The notes under the pieces were generated by a model. That model saw only the letters and a list, made by a program, of their open reading frames with translations, did no database searches and was not told the DNA's origin. Shown here one piece after another: positions 25,814 through 35,267 of a stretch of 64,000 nt of DNA (position 1 is its first letter; each line of letters starts with the position of its first letter). The position numbers were made by a program, and so were the translations under genes. The DNA is from JBFLXR01 sp040757065. GTDB lineage: Bacteria; Pseudomonadota; Gammaproteobacteria; Burkholderiales; Gallionellaceae. Where the stretch lies: contig JBFLXR010000009.1 in assembly GCA_040757065.1 (NCBI GenBank), positions 53,049 through 117,048 on the forward strand. Reading direction: 5' to 3'.

Positions 25814-27217
25814 TTAGCGGGTGGGCACGCAAATCAGCGGCTTCGGTTTCTGCCCGGCTTCCATCAGCATGCGCAGGTACGGCGGCCAGTTCCGATAGGG
25901 CGGCGGTTCCGCCGTCAGGCGCTTCAGCATGTCGCGGTACAAGCGGACAGTTTCGACGAAAATCACCGCTTCGCCACCGCGCGCCTGTCCGTGCTTGGTG
26001 CTTTCTGCCAAGTCTGGATTGCTTAAACCCGGCATCACCTTCTTGACGTCCATCCACGAGTCGGGGTTGAGTCCGCGCTGTTTCGTCAGTGTGCGCGCAT
26101 CTTCGAGATGGCCGATGCCTTGGTTGTAAGCGGCCAGCGCCAGCCATGTCCGCGAGGGTTCTTCAATACGTTCCGGCAACTGGCTGCGCAATAGTTCCAA
26201 ATACAAAGCACCGGCCAGCAAGCTTTCGCTGGCATTCAGGCGGTTCTTAACAAACATTCGGCTGGCGGTATCTTCAGTCAGCATCATCATGCCGCGCACC
26301 CCCGTGGGCGAAGTAGCATGCGGATCCCAATGCGACTCGCGATAAGCCATCGCCGCCAGCAACTCCCATTCCAACCCGGTTTTCTGACTAACGTCCTCAA
26401 AGGCTGCACGATAGCGCGGCAACAATTCCTCGACATCCTTCAAGAAGGCAGCCGCATCCAGCGAGCGCAATCTCTCGTTGTGCCCGTAATAACGCTCGGT
26501 CAGCCGACGCAAATCACCGCTTTTCTTAATATGCAAAATGAATTGGTCGGTCGCCTGAATTAGCTCATCGTCAACATCGGAAGCAAACGCCCACGCCAAT
26601 TGCGCCGGCGCTGCCACATCGAGTGCAGCATCCATGTTCGGATGAAAGTTGTGCATAGTTGCCACTTGCTCTTCGCTGGCCACGGTGCAATCGGCCCGCC
26701 CTTCGGCCACCTCGCTCAACAGCACATCCGGTAATTTAGATCCGGCTTCCCATTTCAGGGCAGGCAACTTCTTCTGCGCCTCGCGCAGCGCCGCCTCGTG
26801 GGTAGAACCGGCAGTCACTACGATTTGACGGGACGTCATATCCTCAGCCTTTTGCGGCTGCGGATCGCGGCACACCAATTGTTCCTGTGTAATCTGAAAC
26901 GGCTTACCCAGTTTCAACGTATTATCGGCGTCGTTAGCACGCACACCGAAAGCGGAAAAGTGCGCCTTACCGCTTTCCAATGCGGCAACAACCTGATCGG
27001 GCGGCAAAGGCAATTCGCGGAAATTCACCTCCCGCTCCTCGGCGAACGTACGCACTAACTCGTGCGCAAACCCGGCATCCAAATGCTCGGGCGGCGGCAC
27101 GATGACCACCAACTCCTCCCGCCAATCCGGCAGCTCGGTCGGCTTGGGCGTACACCCTTGCAAAACTGTCGCCAGTAGCGCCACTCCCGCAATTTCGAGA
27201 ATTTTCTTCCGATGCAT
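25814..27217 (-). CDS. MltF-like membrane-bound lytic transglycosylase
   Basis: A 467-residue lipoprotein. The start at 27217 follows a GGAGA site and gives a lipobox signal peptide (LLATVLQGC); a longer frame upstream crosses the tRNA-Ser gene on the other strand and is rejected. It has an N-terminal periplasmic binding-protein-type domain (SBP_bac_3, about 40-270) and a C-terminal SLT domain with catalytic Glu in AAMAYRESHWDP, then GVRGMMMLTEDTA and LALAAYNQGIGH. This two-domain layout is that of MltF. It cleaves peptidoglycan to 1,6-anhydroMurNAc, which AnmK at 34122-35216 would recycle. It converges on serS with 10 bases between. Confidence 0.9.
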   Translation of the reverse strand: MHRKKILEIAGVALLATVLQGCTPKPTELPDWREELVVIVPPPEHLDAGFAHELVRTFAEEREVNFRELPLPPDQVVAALESGKAHFSAFGVRANDADNTLKLGKPFQITQEQLVCRDPQPQKAEDMTSRQIVVTAGSTHEAALREAQKKLPALKWEAGSKLPDVLLSEVAEGRADCTVASEEQVATMHNFHPNMDAALDVAAPAQLAWAFASDVDDELIQATDQFILHIKKSGDLRRLTERYYGHNERLRSLDAAAFLKDVEELLPRYRAAFEDVSQKTGLEWELLAAMAYRESHWDPHATSPTGVRGMMMLTEDTASRMFVKNRLNASESLLAGALYLELLRSQLPERIEEPSRTWLALAAYNQGIGHLEDARTLTKQRGLNPDSWMDVKKVMPGLSNPDLAESTKHGQARGGEAVIFVETVRLYRDMLKRLTAEPPPYRNWPPYLRMLMEAGQKPKPLICVPTR

Positions 27218-27246
27218 CAAACAGTCTCCACGATCCGGCTGCGACC

Positions 27247-27255
27247 TGGTAGAAT
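27247..27255 (+). promoter_or_regulatory. extended -10 of the tRNA-Ser gene
   Basis: TGGTAGAAT ends 11 bases before the mature tRNA 5' end. A matching -35 was not found. Confidence 0.45.
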
Positions 27256-27266
27256 GCGCACCTCTC

Positions 27267-27357
<91 letters not shown>

Positions 27358-27752
27358 GTATACTCATCCGCCTCCGGCAAATCCGCCTTTCCCGCAGCAA
27401 CTCCGCACACAACGCGCCTTCGGTAATCGTACCTTTTTAGTGGCATGCCAAGACGGAATTTTTCGGTCATTAACCGTCCATTCTCAACCCGCAGCATCGC
27501 CGGTACGTTTAAATTTTCCGGCCCATCTTTTACTTCCCAAATACCTACCAGAGGATAGACAACAATACGGAGATGGAGTTCAGACTAAAGGGCTGCGACT
27601 AACACACGAAGCGCCGCGCAAATGCGCAGCCCGCTTGCCATACCAAAACCCGCTCATAAAGCCGCACAGCGCAGGCGTAGCTGCCATGCTCCAATGCGGC
27701 CTAAGTCGCAATCACTTAAAACTGGGGCCGACTCCGTCGGGCAGTTAATCAC
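27358..27752. other. 395-base intergenic region without a recognised feature
   Basis: It lies between tRNA-Ser and the convergent chemoreceptor gene. Short open frames here have no ribosome-binding sites and no recognisable domains, and no clear terminator hairpin for the tRNA was found. Nothing else can be supported. Confidence 0.5.
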
Positions 27753-28877
27753 TCAATGCGTGGCAACGCACAAAATGCTCGGGTCTCTGTCGCCTGTAGC
27801 AGCCATCAATTCGAGGTTGGCCAACACCTCCAGACTGGCCGCCTCCATGGCGGAAATCTCGCGCAGCATTCTATCGCTGTCTTTGTTAGCGCAGGCGTGC
27901 AAGGCAGACAAGGCGCTATCATGCACCCGCTTGTGCGGCTCCTCGATTTCGCGGTAGCCGGGCAAACGGGAGAAGCAGTCGCGCCCGTCGCCTTCGTAGT
28001 ACCATTTACCAAGACGGCAACCGGTATGGGAGGCAAAATCGTTGACCGACTTCTCCGACAATCCGAGCAGCACGCGGTAAACTTCGAATTTGTAAATCAA
28101 ATGGTCGACCTTCGCCAATTCGCAGAAACCGCGCAAGGCGGAGGCCGCGATCACCTTTTCCATGTTGCCCGACAGGTCGAGCAATTCAAGCATCGTCCGC
28201 GTGGCTTGCTGTCCTTCCTCGCTAAAGGTACGCGACCGGTCGGACAAATGTCCCATTTGCTCTTTGCTGTCCCGCGTATTGACGCGGATGGTTTCCACAA
28301 GCGTGGAAATTTCGTTGGTCGCTTGCATGGTGCGGTCGGCCAGTTTGCGCACCTCGTCCGCCACCACTGCAAATCCGCGTCCTTGTTCGCCCGCGCGCGC
28401 GGCCTCGATAGAGGCATTTAGCGCCAACAAATTCGTTTGGTCGGCGATTTCTTTGATAAGCGCTACCACCCCGATAATCGCATTGGAACTGCTGTCGAGC
28501 ATACCGACCTGGTCGGCGGTTTTTTCGGAAGCGGAGGCAAGATGTGCCAAATTCTCGGAGATTTGCTGCACCGCATGGCTACTGTTCAGTGAAACGCCTT
28601 GCGCTGCCACAGCGTTTTGCTTCTCATGCTGCATGTTCTTCGCCAACGTAACGAGACTGCCTTGCACATCGAACAAAGAACGACTAAAACTCTGGAAGTT
28701 TTCGATTACCCCTTTCAGGCAGCGGTATTCGATTTCAAGCATAGCGCACCGGCTTTGTTGCGAGGCGACCTCTCTCTGCGCTGCTTCGAGTTGACGCTCT
28801 TTCTCGTCCAACCGGCTTTCGGTTTCCCGCAACTTGCGCTTTAAATCTTCCAGCTCCTGTTTATTCGAGAAAAACAT
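27753..28877 (-). CDS. soluble chemoreceptor-like protein with C-terminal CZB zinc-binding domain
   Basis: A 374-residue protein with no membrane segments. Residues about 1-45 are coiled coil. Residues about 60-250 hold a short MCP signalling domain with the hairpin tip IADQTNLLALNASIEAARAGEQGRGF and FAVVADEVRKLADRTMQATN. The C-terminus is a chemoreceptor zinc-binding (CZB) domain with zinc ligands in VDHLIYKFEVYR, HTGCRLGKWYYEG and PHKRVHDSA. CZB proteins sense zinc or oxidants such as HOCl through the Cys-Zn core. It ends with a TGA at 27753. No che genes are nearby. Confidence 0.9.
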   Translation of the reverse strand: MFFSNKQELEDLKRKLRETESRLDEKERQLEAAQREVASQQSRCAMLEIEYRCLKGVIENFQSFSRSLFDVQGSLVTLAKNMQHEKQNAVAAQGVSLNSSHAVQQISENLAHLASASEKTADQVGMLDSSSNAIIGVVALIKEIADQTNLLALNASIEAARAGEQGRGFAVVADEVRKLADRTMQATNEISTLVETIRVNTRDSKEQMGHLSDRSRTFSEEGQQATRTMLELLDLSGNMEKVIAASALRGFCELAKVDHLIYKFEVYRVLLGLSEKSVNDFASHTGCRLGKWYYEGDGRDCFSRLPGYREIEEPHKRVHDSALSALHACANKDSDRMLREISAMEAASLEVLANLELMAATGDRDPSILCVATH

Positions 28878-29070
28878 TTCCCATCTCCTCTCTCTAATAC
28901 CGATCGTTATTATTCTTACTTTTTCAGGCGCATGATCCGATCGCAGACCTTAACAAAAGCATCTTACTATAAACCGGATAAACAAGTGGAAGAAATGGCC
29001 GCCTTCCATTTAGGGCGTGACAACACACCTCGAATCACGCAACCCATTAACTGTATTGAATTTTTTTGCA

Positions 29071-30273
29071 CTATTTCAGCACAATTCGGCGGAAATGCCG
29101 CTTGCCGACCTGCACGATATATTCTTCGCCTGCGCAGAGCGCCACATCATGGTTTGCCACTTTTTCGCCATTCACCCGCACACCGCCGCCCGCGATCAGA
29201 CGGCGCGCTTCGCCGCGTGAACCGGCCAAACCGGTGTCCGCCAGCAACGCGCAGACATTAATGCCTGCGCCCGCCGTCTGAACTTCTTCGCAAGGCAGAT
29301 CGTCGGGTATTTCGCCGCGCTTGTGTCGCGCCTCGAATTCCGCTAAAGCCTGCTCCGCTGCTTGCCGCGAATGAAAGCGCGTGACGATTTCCTGCGCGAA
29401 CAGCACCTTAATATCGCGCGGATTACGACCTTGAGCCACCTCTTCGCGCCATTCCGCAATGGTCGCCAGACTTTCGAACGAGAGCAATTCGAGATAGCGC
29501 CACATCAGATCGTCGGAAATCGACATCAGCTTACCGAACATATCCGACGGCGCATCGGTAATACCCACATAATTGCCGAGCGATTTCGACATCTTATTGA
29601 CGCCGTCCAAGCCTTCCAGCAGCGGCATGGTCAAAATGCATTGCGCCGGTTGCCCATAATGCTTTTGCAATTCGCGCCCCATCAGCAAATTGAATTTCTG
29701 ATCGGTACCGCCCAGTTCCATATCCGCCTTCAGCGCCACCGAATCGTAGCCCTGCACCAAGGGGTAAATAAATTCGTGGATTGCGATTGGCTGATTTCCC
29801 TTATACCGCTTGGAAAAATCATCGCGTTCCAGCATACGGGCGACGGTATGCGTCGCTGCCAGACGAATCAAATCGACTGCGCTGAACTGATCCATCCAGG
29901 TCGAGTTGAACACAATCTCAGTTCGCGACGGATCGAGCACTTTGAACACCTGATCGCGATAACTCTGCGCATTGGCAATGACCTGTTCGCGCGACAGCGG
30001 CGGGCGGGTTGCATTCTTGCCGGTCGGATCCCCGATCATGCCGGTAAAATCGCCGATCAGGAACAGCGCATGGTGCCCCAAATCCTGCAATTGGCGCAGC
30101 TTATTCAACAGCACCGTATGCCCCAAGTGCAAATCGGGCGCAGTCGGGTCGAAGCCGGCCTTAATGCGCAACGGACGACCTTGCTCCAATTTCTGTTTCA
30201 GCTCGGCTTCCAACAGCAACTCGTCGCTGCCTCGTTTAATTAACTCCAGGGTTGCTTGCATATTCATGTTCAA
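29071..30273 (-). CDS. tyrS: tyrosyl-tRNA synthetase
   Basis: A 400-residue class I synthetase. It carries the HIGH-type motif PDLHLGHTVLL, the KMSKSLGNYVG loop, the tyrosine pocket, and a C-terminal S4 RNA-binding domain (AGSRGEARRLIAGGGVRVNG). The KMSKS form and length match the TyrS type common in betaproteobacteria. Starts at 30273 and 30267 (third codon) are both possible. Confidence 0.96.
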   Translation of the reverse strand: MNMNMQATLELIKRGSDELLLEAELKQKLEQGRPLRIKAGFDPTAPDLHLGHTVLLNKLRQLQDLGHHALFLIGDFTGMIGDPTGKNATRPPLSREQVIANAQSYRDQVFKVLDPSRTEIVFNSTWMDQFSAVDLIRLAATHTVARMLERDDFSKRYKGNQPIAIHEFIYPLVQGYDSVALKADMELGGTDQKFNLLMGRELQKHYGQPAQCILTMPLLEGLDGVNKMSKSLGNYVGITDAPSDMFGKLMSISDDLMWRYLELLSFESLATIAEWREEVAQGRNPRDIKVLFAQEIVTRFHSRQAAEQALAEFEARHKRGEIPDDLPCEEVQTAGAGINVCALLADTGLAGSRGEARRLIAGGGVRVNGEKVANHDVALCAGEEYIVQVGKRHFRRIVLK

Positions 30274-30480
30274 AAGTGTACTTCAGGATAATTACGTCGA
30301 TTATTGCTGCGATTTTATCAGTTGTTGTGCCACCAACCTAAGAAATCGAGCGATTTAGCAAACGCAACCGGTTAAAAACATTCATAAACCAGTTGATCTA
30401 CCCGCCGGAGTAACGAATAATCTCGCTGTTATATTATTTCGATGCGCCGAAAAATTAGCGGCGCGCTCAGGGAAGAAGCA

Positions 30481-32085
30481 ATGGCGGTTCTGGAAAGATT
30501 CGAGGAAAGAAAGATACTGGTTATCGACGATTTGGGCGGCATGCGCACCCAAATGCAAATGACGCTGACCAACTGCGGCTTCAGGAAGCTGCATCTGGTC
30601 TCCAGCATCCAGCAAGCCCTGGCAAAATTCGCAGAAGAAAAATACGACATCATTTTGTGCGATTACTATCTGGGCGAAGGCACAGACGGCCAGCAGTTCC
30701 TCGAATATCTGCGCACCCGCGACCTCATCAGCCGCAATACGCTGTTCATCATGGTCACCGCCGAACAATCCTATGAAAAAGTCGTCACAGCCTCGGAATG
30801 CGCGCCGGACGATTATTTGCTGAAACCTTTCACAGCCGAACGCTTCATCGTCCGCATGGAGAAACTGCTCGACCGGCAAGACCGCTTCAAGCCGGTGGAC
30901 AAAGCCAGCGACGAGAAAAACTGGAATAAAGTTATCGCCGAATGTGACCGCATCATTGCGGCAAAAGACAAATACCTGATCGACGCTTACAAAATCAAGG
31001 CCGCAACCCTGCTCAAAACCGGTCGCGCGCAAGATGCCCTGGCGCTGTATCAAGGCGTGCTAGCCTTACGTCCTATCGTATGGGCGAAACTCGGCTTCGC
31101 CAGAGCCAGCGAAGCACTCGGCAAAAAAGACGAAGCCCTGAAAATGGTGCAGGAGTTGATCGAAGAATCGCCCCAATTCATGGCCGCCTATGACTATCTC
31201 GGAAAACTGCTCACTGACAAAGGCCAGCATCACGATGCATTGGAAGCGCTGGAGCGCGCGCGCGCCATCAGCCCGGGCACCATGAAGCGCGTCCGCGAAG
31301 TCAGTGCGCTCGCCGCCACCGTCGGCAAGCACGAATTGGCCGAAGCCGTGATGTCGGAAGCCCTGCAAAAACACAAATACTCGCCGGTGCGCGAAGCCAA
31401 CGATTACGCCACGCTCTCCCACGCATTAAACAAACTCGGCAAAAGCGACAAAGCGCTGGAGGTCATCAAAGATGCCAAAGTCAGCATGCGCGACGATTCC
31501 AGCAAAGCCATTCTGGCCGCCAGCGAGTGCCTGACGCACCAGACCATGGGCAACCCCGACAAAGCGCAAGCCGCTTTGGAAGAGGCGCTTGCCGCCGGGC
31601 AAAAAGGCCTCTCGCCGGATGCTGCCACCGCACTGGCCAACGCCTGCTTCGCCGCAGGCAAAACCGATGCCGCACACGATTTGCTGAAGCATGTCGTACA
31701 AAACAATCCGGATAATCCGCATATTCTGGATAAAGTACACAAAGCCCTTGCTGCATCCGGGAAAAATCCGGATGAAGCTGCGGCCATCATTAAAGCAAAC
31801 GTACAAGAAGTCATTCACCTGAACAATGAAGGGGTGAAAAAGGCCGAGGCCGGCCAGCTCAAGGAAGCAATCGATCTGCTTTCCAACGCAGCCGATCGCC
31901 TGCCCAACAACTTGCAAATCGTCGGCAATGCCGCACTGGCTTATGCCATCGATCTGGCGAAGAACGGCTACGATGCGGAGAAAGCCAAGCGCTGCCTGCA
32001 TTACCGTCAGCTACTCATCAGTCAGGCGCCGAGCTTCCCGAAGCTGGAACAAATCGATGCCATGCTGAAGCAACTCAAACGCTAA
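30481..32085 (+). CDS. receiver-TPR response regulator
   Basis: A 534-residue protein from the ATG at 30481, chosen over an in-frame ATG at 30442 because AGGGAAG lies just upstream of it. Residues about 10-135 are a CheY-like receiver (ILVIDDLGGMR, phospho-acceptor in IILCDYYLGEGTDG, VTAEQS, LLKPF). The rest is a long run of tetratricopeptide repeats with no DNA-binding or enzyme domain, so output is probably by protein contact. The next gene, 18 bases on, encodes a small kinase that is its likely partner. Confidence 0.87.
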   Translation: MAVLERFEERKILVIDDLGGMRTQMQMTLTNCGFRKLHLVSSIQQALAKFAEEKYDIILCDYYLGEGTDGQQFLEYLRTRDLISRNTLFIMVTAEQSYEKVVTASECAPDDYLLKPFTAERFIVRMEKLLDRQDRFKPVDKASDEKNWNKVIAECDRIIAAKDKYLIDAYKIKAATLLKTGRAQDALALYQGVLALRPIVWAKLGFARASEALGKKDEALKMVQELIEESPQFMAAYDYLGKLLTDKGQHHDALEALERARAISPGTMKRVREVSALAATVGKHELAEAVMSEALQKHKYSPVREANDYATLSHALNKLGKSDKALEVIKDAKVSMRDDSSKAILAASECLTHQTMGNPDKAQAALEEALAAGQKGLSPDAATALANACFAAGKTDAAHDLLKHVVQNNPDNPHILDKVHKALAASGKNPDEAAAIIKANVQEVIHLNNEGVKKAEAGQLKEAIDLLSNAADRLPNNLQIVGNAALAYAIDLAKNGYDAEKAKRCLHYRQLLISQAPSFPKLEQIDAMLKQLKR

Positions 32086-32103
32086 ACAGCCTAAAAGAGA
32101 GCC

Positions 32104-32715
32104 ATGGAATATTTTTTTGCAGGCGTCATTCACGACATCAAGAACCAACTGACCGAACTGGCGCTGAGACTCGACCGGCGCGGCGATGCCAAACAAGAAA
32201 AAGCGCTCATCATGAAAGCCGCCGCCCGGCTAACCGAATTGTTGCTGTTCGCCCGTCAATCATCCGGGCAGCTTTCCGCGAATGTCGACTCCTCGATCCC
32301 GGAAGATCTGCTGCAAGAAATGGCCGCCGAATACCGCGAACTCTTCCCCGGTCTGGAACTGAAACTCGACACGCTGGATGCCCCCCCGTTCTGGTTTTAC
32401 GACACCGCGCTGACGCATCTGGCGCTAGCGAACGCCATCCACAACGCCTGTAGCCATGCACGCTCCACCGTGCATTTATCTGCCCGCAGCAATGACGGCT
32501 GGCTGGTTTTCGAAATCCGCGACGACGGCCCCGGCTATCCTGCGTCGCTACTGCAATCCGGCGCGGACGATCTCGCGCCCGTAAGCCAGCGCGGAACCGG
32601 CCTAGGCTTATTTCTCGCCCGCAGGATCGCAGCCTTACACACGCTGGAAAACCGCTGCGGCGACATCGAGCTCGCCAACGACAATGGTGCCGTGTTCCGC
32701 ATCCGCCTGCCCTGA
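32104..32715 (+). CDS. small sensorless histidine kinase
   Basis: A 203-residue soluble kinase with the phospho-acceptor His10 almost at the N-terminus (VIHDIKNQLTELALRL), so no sensor domain is present. The ATPase domain has an N-box (NAIHNACSHA), G1 (RDDGPGYP) and G2 (GTGLGLFLARRIA). AGAGAG precedes the ATG. It lies 18 bases after the receiver-TPR gene; input must come from a separate protein, perhaps through the TPR partner. Confidence 0.85.
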   Translation: MEYFFAGVIHDIKNQLTELALRLDRRGDAKQEKALIMKAAARLTELLLFARQSSGQLSANVDSSIPEDLLQEMAAEYRELFPGLELKLDTLDAPPFWFYDTALTHLALANAIHNACSHARSTVHLSARSNDGWLVFEIRDDGPGYPASLLQSGADDLAPVSQRGTGLGLFLARRIAALHTLENRCGDIELANDNGAVFRIRLP

Positions 32716-32738
32716 CGGCGGCGACCGACCTCGCAGGT

Positions 32739-32766
32739 TTGTCCTCCCGAACTTTTCTGGTATAGT
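32739..32766 (+). promoter_or_regulatory. promoter of the M23 peptidase gene
   Basis: TTGTCC (32739-32744), a 16-base spacer, and TATAGT (32761-32766) preceded by TGG as an extended -10. Confidence 0.6.
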
Positions 32767-32777
32767 GCAACATTCAT

Positions 32778-32794
32778 GACCCTTTAAAAGGGTC
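32778..32794 (+). repeat. perfect 17-bp inverted repeat in the 5' leader of the M23 peptidase gene
   Basis: GACCCTTTAAAAGGGTC has two 8-base arms around one base and begins just after the predicted transcription start. A TTTCC run follows. It could be an operator, a leader hairpin, or a weak terminator for the kinase gene. Confidence 0.6.
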
Positions 32795-32821
32795 TTTCCA
32801 TTTCAACCGGGAGGCAATGGA

Positions 32822-34117
32822 ATGTTGAGCCCAAATGCCCTGACGCACGAACACAAGCGCAAACTGCGCTGGCTGGTTGCCGTTTCCAGCCTGCCTTTGC
32901 TGGGTGTCGTCACTGCATTCGGTATCATTCCGCAAAGCCAGCTCGACCCGGCCGGCGGCAAAACCGTCGTGGAAGAAATCGCGCTCCCGCGCATTGCCAC
33001 ACAAACCCAACCCACTACTTTCTGGCGCAGCGAAACCACGCGTCGCGGCGATACCGTTGCCGAACTATTGCGCCGACTGAATGTGGAAGACGAAAGCGCC
33101 AGCGATTTTCTGCGCAACAGCCCCCAGGCCGCCGCTTTCCGCCAGCTCGGCCCCGGCGTTGCACTGCAAGCTGAAACTGGAGAGGATGGCAGCCTGCTGG
33201 CGTTGCGCTTTACGACGCGCAACGGTACGCAAACCGTAATCGAGAAAAAAGACAGTGGTTTTAAAGTCACCAGCCTGCCCGCGCAGCTGGAACAGCGCAT
33301 TTTCATGCGTACCGGTGTCATTGAAAGCTCACTGTTCGCCGCCACCGATGCAGCCGGCCTGCCGGAAGCCGCAGCCAATCAGATGGCCGACATTTTCGGC
33401 GGCGATATCGACTTTCACCGCGACCTGCGCAAAGGGGATAAATTTACCGTGGTTTACGAAGTCACATACAGCAACGGCGAGCCGGTTCGCGCCGGTCGCA
33501 CGCTGGCGGCAGAATTCGTCAATCAGGGACGTAGCTTCCGTGCGGTATATTTTCAGCCCGATAACGGTCGAGGCGGCTATTACACTCCGGAAGGCAAGAG
33601 CCTGCGCAAATCGTTCCTGCGCTCACCGCTGGAATTTTCCCGCATCAGCTCCGGTTTTTCGTCTGGCCGACTCCACCCTGTACTGAACACCATCCGCGCC
33701 CATAAGGGCGTCGATTATGCAGCCGCGATCGGCACCAAAGTACGCGTCACCGGCGACGGTGTGGTGGCACTGGCTGGCGTCCAGCGCGGGTACGGCAATG
33801 TCGTAGTCATTAACCACGCAGGCGGACGCAGCACTGTCTACGGTCACCTGTCACGCTTCGCACCCGGCCTGCGTCAAGGGCAACGCGTACTGCAAGGCGA
33901 AACCATCGGCTTCGTCGGCATGACCGGCTTGGCGACCGGGCCGCATCTGCACTACGAATTCAAGATTAACGGCGAGCACCGCGACCCGCTGCGCGTCGCA
34001 TTGCCGGATGCGGCACCGATTACCGCTGCGCAAAAGGCCGCTTTCGACGCTGCCGCTGCCAATCTGAACGCACGCCTGAGTTTGGTGCGTAATACCAATT
34101 ACTCCAGCCTCGATTAA
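32822..34117 (+). CDS. M23 metallopeptidase (MepM-like D,D-endopeptidase)
   Basis: A 431-residue cell-wall hydrolase anchored by one N-terminal hydrophobic segment (LVAVSSLPLLGVVTAFG). A GGGAGG site precedes the ATG. An OapA/LysM-like region (TVAELLRRLNV) is followed by the C-terminal LytM domain with zinc ligands in HKGVDYAAAIGT and GPHLHYEF, both intact. MepM-type enzymes cut cross-links to let peptidoglycan expand. anmK follows 4 bases later, pairing wall opening with recycling. Confidence 0.9.
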   Translation: MLSPNALTHEHKRKLRWLVAVSSLPLLGVVTAFGIIPQSQLDPAGGKTVVEEIALPRIATQTQPTTFWRSETTRRGDTVAELLRRLNVEDESASDFLRNSPQAAAFRQLGPGVALQAETGEDGSLLALRFTTRNGTQTVIEKKDSGFKVTSLPAQLEQRIFMRTGVIESSLFAATDAAGLPEAAANQMADIFGGDIDFHRDLRKGDKFTVVYEVTYSNGEPVRAGRTLAAEFVNQGRSFRAVYFQPDNGRGGYYTPEGKSLRKSFLRSPLEFSRISSGFSSGRLHPVLNTIRAHKGVDYAAAIGTKVRVTGDGVVALAGVQRGYGNVVVINHAGGRSTVYGHLSRFAPGLRQGQRVLQGETIGFVGMTGLATGPHLHYEFKINGEHRDPLRVALPDAAPITAAQKAAFDAAAANLNARLSLVRNTNYSSLD

Positions 34118-34121
34118 TCCC

Positions 34122-35216
34122 GTGAGCCGGGCGCTGTACGTCGGCATCATGTCCGGCACCAGCTTAGACGGCATCGATACCGTCTTGGTAGATCTTTCGC
34201 ATGATTTACCCATCCAGCTCGCCAGTTTCTACCAACCCTATCCGGATGCACTACGGGTTGCGCTCCTTGATTTGCACAGCCCCGGCGAAAACGAACTGCA
34301 CCGCAGCCAACTACTGGCCAATGAACTAGCCCACCACTACGCCACAGCCGTACATGCTCTGCTCGATAAGGCGCAAATTTCCGCCCGACAGATCCGCGCC
34401 ATCGGCAATCACGGTCAAACCGTGCGCCACCGGCCTGAAGCCGGCTATACCCTACAAATCGGCAATGGCGCATTGCTGGCGGAACTGACCGGCATTACAG
34501 TAGTGCAAGATTTCCGCAGCCGGGACATCGCAGCCGGAGGACAAGGTGCACCGCTGGTTCCAGCCTTCCATGATCGCGTGCTGCGCCATTCCGGCCTTCA
34601 TCGGGTGATTCTGAACATTGGCGGCATCAGCAACTTGACCGACCTGCCGCCGGATGGACCTACCACCGGTTTCGACTGCGGCCCTGGCAACCTGCTCATG
34701 GATGCCTGGATTGCGCGCCACCGGAATCAGACTTACGACCGCGACGGCGCATGGGCCGCCAGCGGCAGCATCCTCCCTGCATTGCTGGATGCCATGCTGT
34801 CTGAGCCATTCTTTTCCGCCCCGCCCCCTAAGAGCAGCGGACGCGACTTATTCAACATGGATTGGTTGCTGCGCCATCTGAACGGCAGCGAAGCCCCTGC
34901 CGATGTACAGGCCACACTACTGGCGCTAACCGGACACAGCATTGCCGATGCTATTCGGCGCCATTGCCCCGGCGCGAATGAGGTTTATCTGTGCGGCGGC
35001 GGCGCACACAACCGTGCGCTGGTCGACCATCTGAGCCGCGACTTGCCGGGCTGCCGCCTGCAAATGAGCGACGCGCTCGGCATCGGAACGGACTGGATGG
35101 AAGCGGTAGCCTTCGCTTGGCTTGCCCAGCAGGCGCTCGAGGGACACCCTGCCAATCTGCCTGCCGTCACCGGAGCAAAGCACCCCTGCGTTCTCGGCGC
35201 AATTTACCCTGCATAA
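34122..35216 (+). CDS. anmK: anhydro-N-acetylmuramic acid kinase AnmK
   Basis: A 364-residue ASKHA kinase with a GTG start at 34122. Motifs: YVGIMSGTSLDGIDTVLVD, IGNHGQTVRHRP, VVQDFRSRDIAAGGQGAPLVP, LNIGGISNLT, GFDCGPGNLLMD, and CGGGAHN. It phosphorylates and opens 1,6-anhydroMurNAc to MurNAc-6-P in cell-wall recycling. Confidence 0.96.
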   Translation: MSRALYVGIMSGTSLDGIDTVLVDLSHDLPIQLASFYQPYPDALRVALLDLHSPGENELHRSQLLANELAHHYATAVHALLDKAQISARQIRAIGNHGQTVRHRPEAGYTLQIGNGALLAELTGITVVQDFRSRDIAAGGQGAPLVPAFHDRVLRHSGLHRVILNIGGISNLTDLPPDGPTTGFDCGPGNLLMDAWIARHRNQTYDRDGAWAASGSILPALLDAMLSEPFFSAPPPKSSGRDLFNMDWLLRHLNGSEAPADVQATLLALTGHSIADAIRRHCPGANEVYLCGGGAHNRALVDHLSRDLPGCRLQMSDALGIGTDWMEAVAFAWLAQQALEGHPANLPAVTGAKHPCVLGAIYPA

Positions 35217-35220
35217 AAGC

Positions 35221-35249
35221 AAACGGGAGGGGTAAACCCTCCCGTTTTT
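35221..35249. terminator. bidirectional terminator between anmK and erpA
   Basis: AACGGGAGGG (35222-35231) and CCCTCCCGTT (35237-35246) form a 10-bp stem with a 5-base loop, followed by T on the plus strand and A-rich DNA on the other side. It ends both convergent genes. Confidence 0.85.
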
Positions 35250-35267
35250 CCTGAGCACAATCGCCTG

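Noticed and set aside
27440..27748. A 102-codon plus-strand open frame in the 395-base gap
   Set aside because: No ribosome-binding site, no domain and no coding-like composition.
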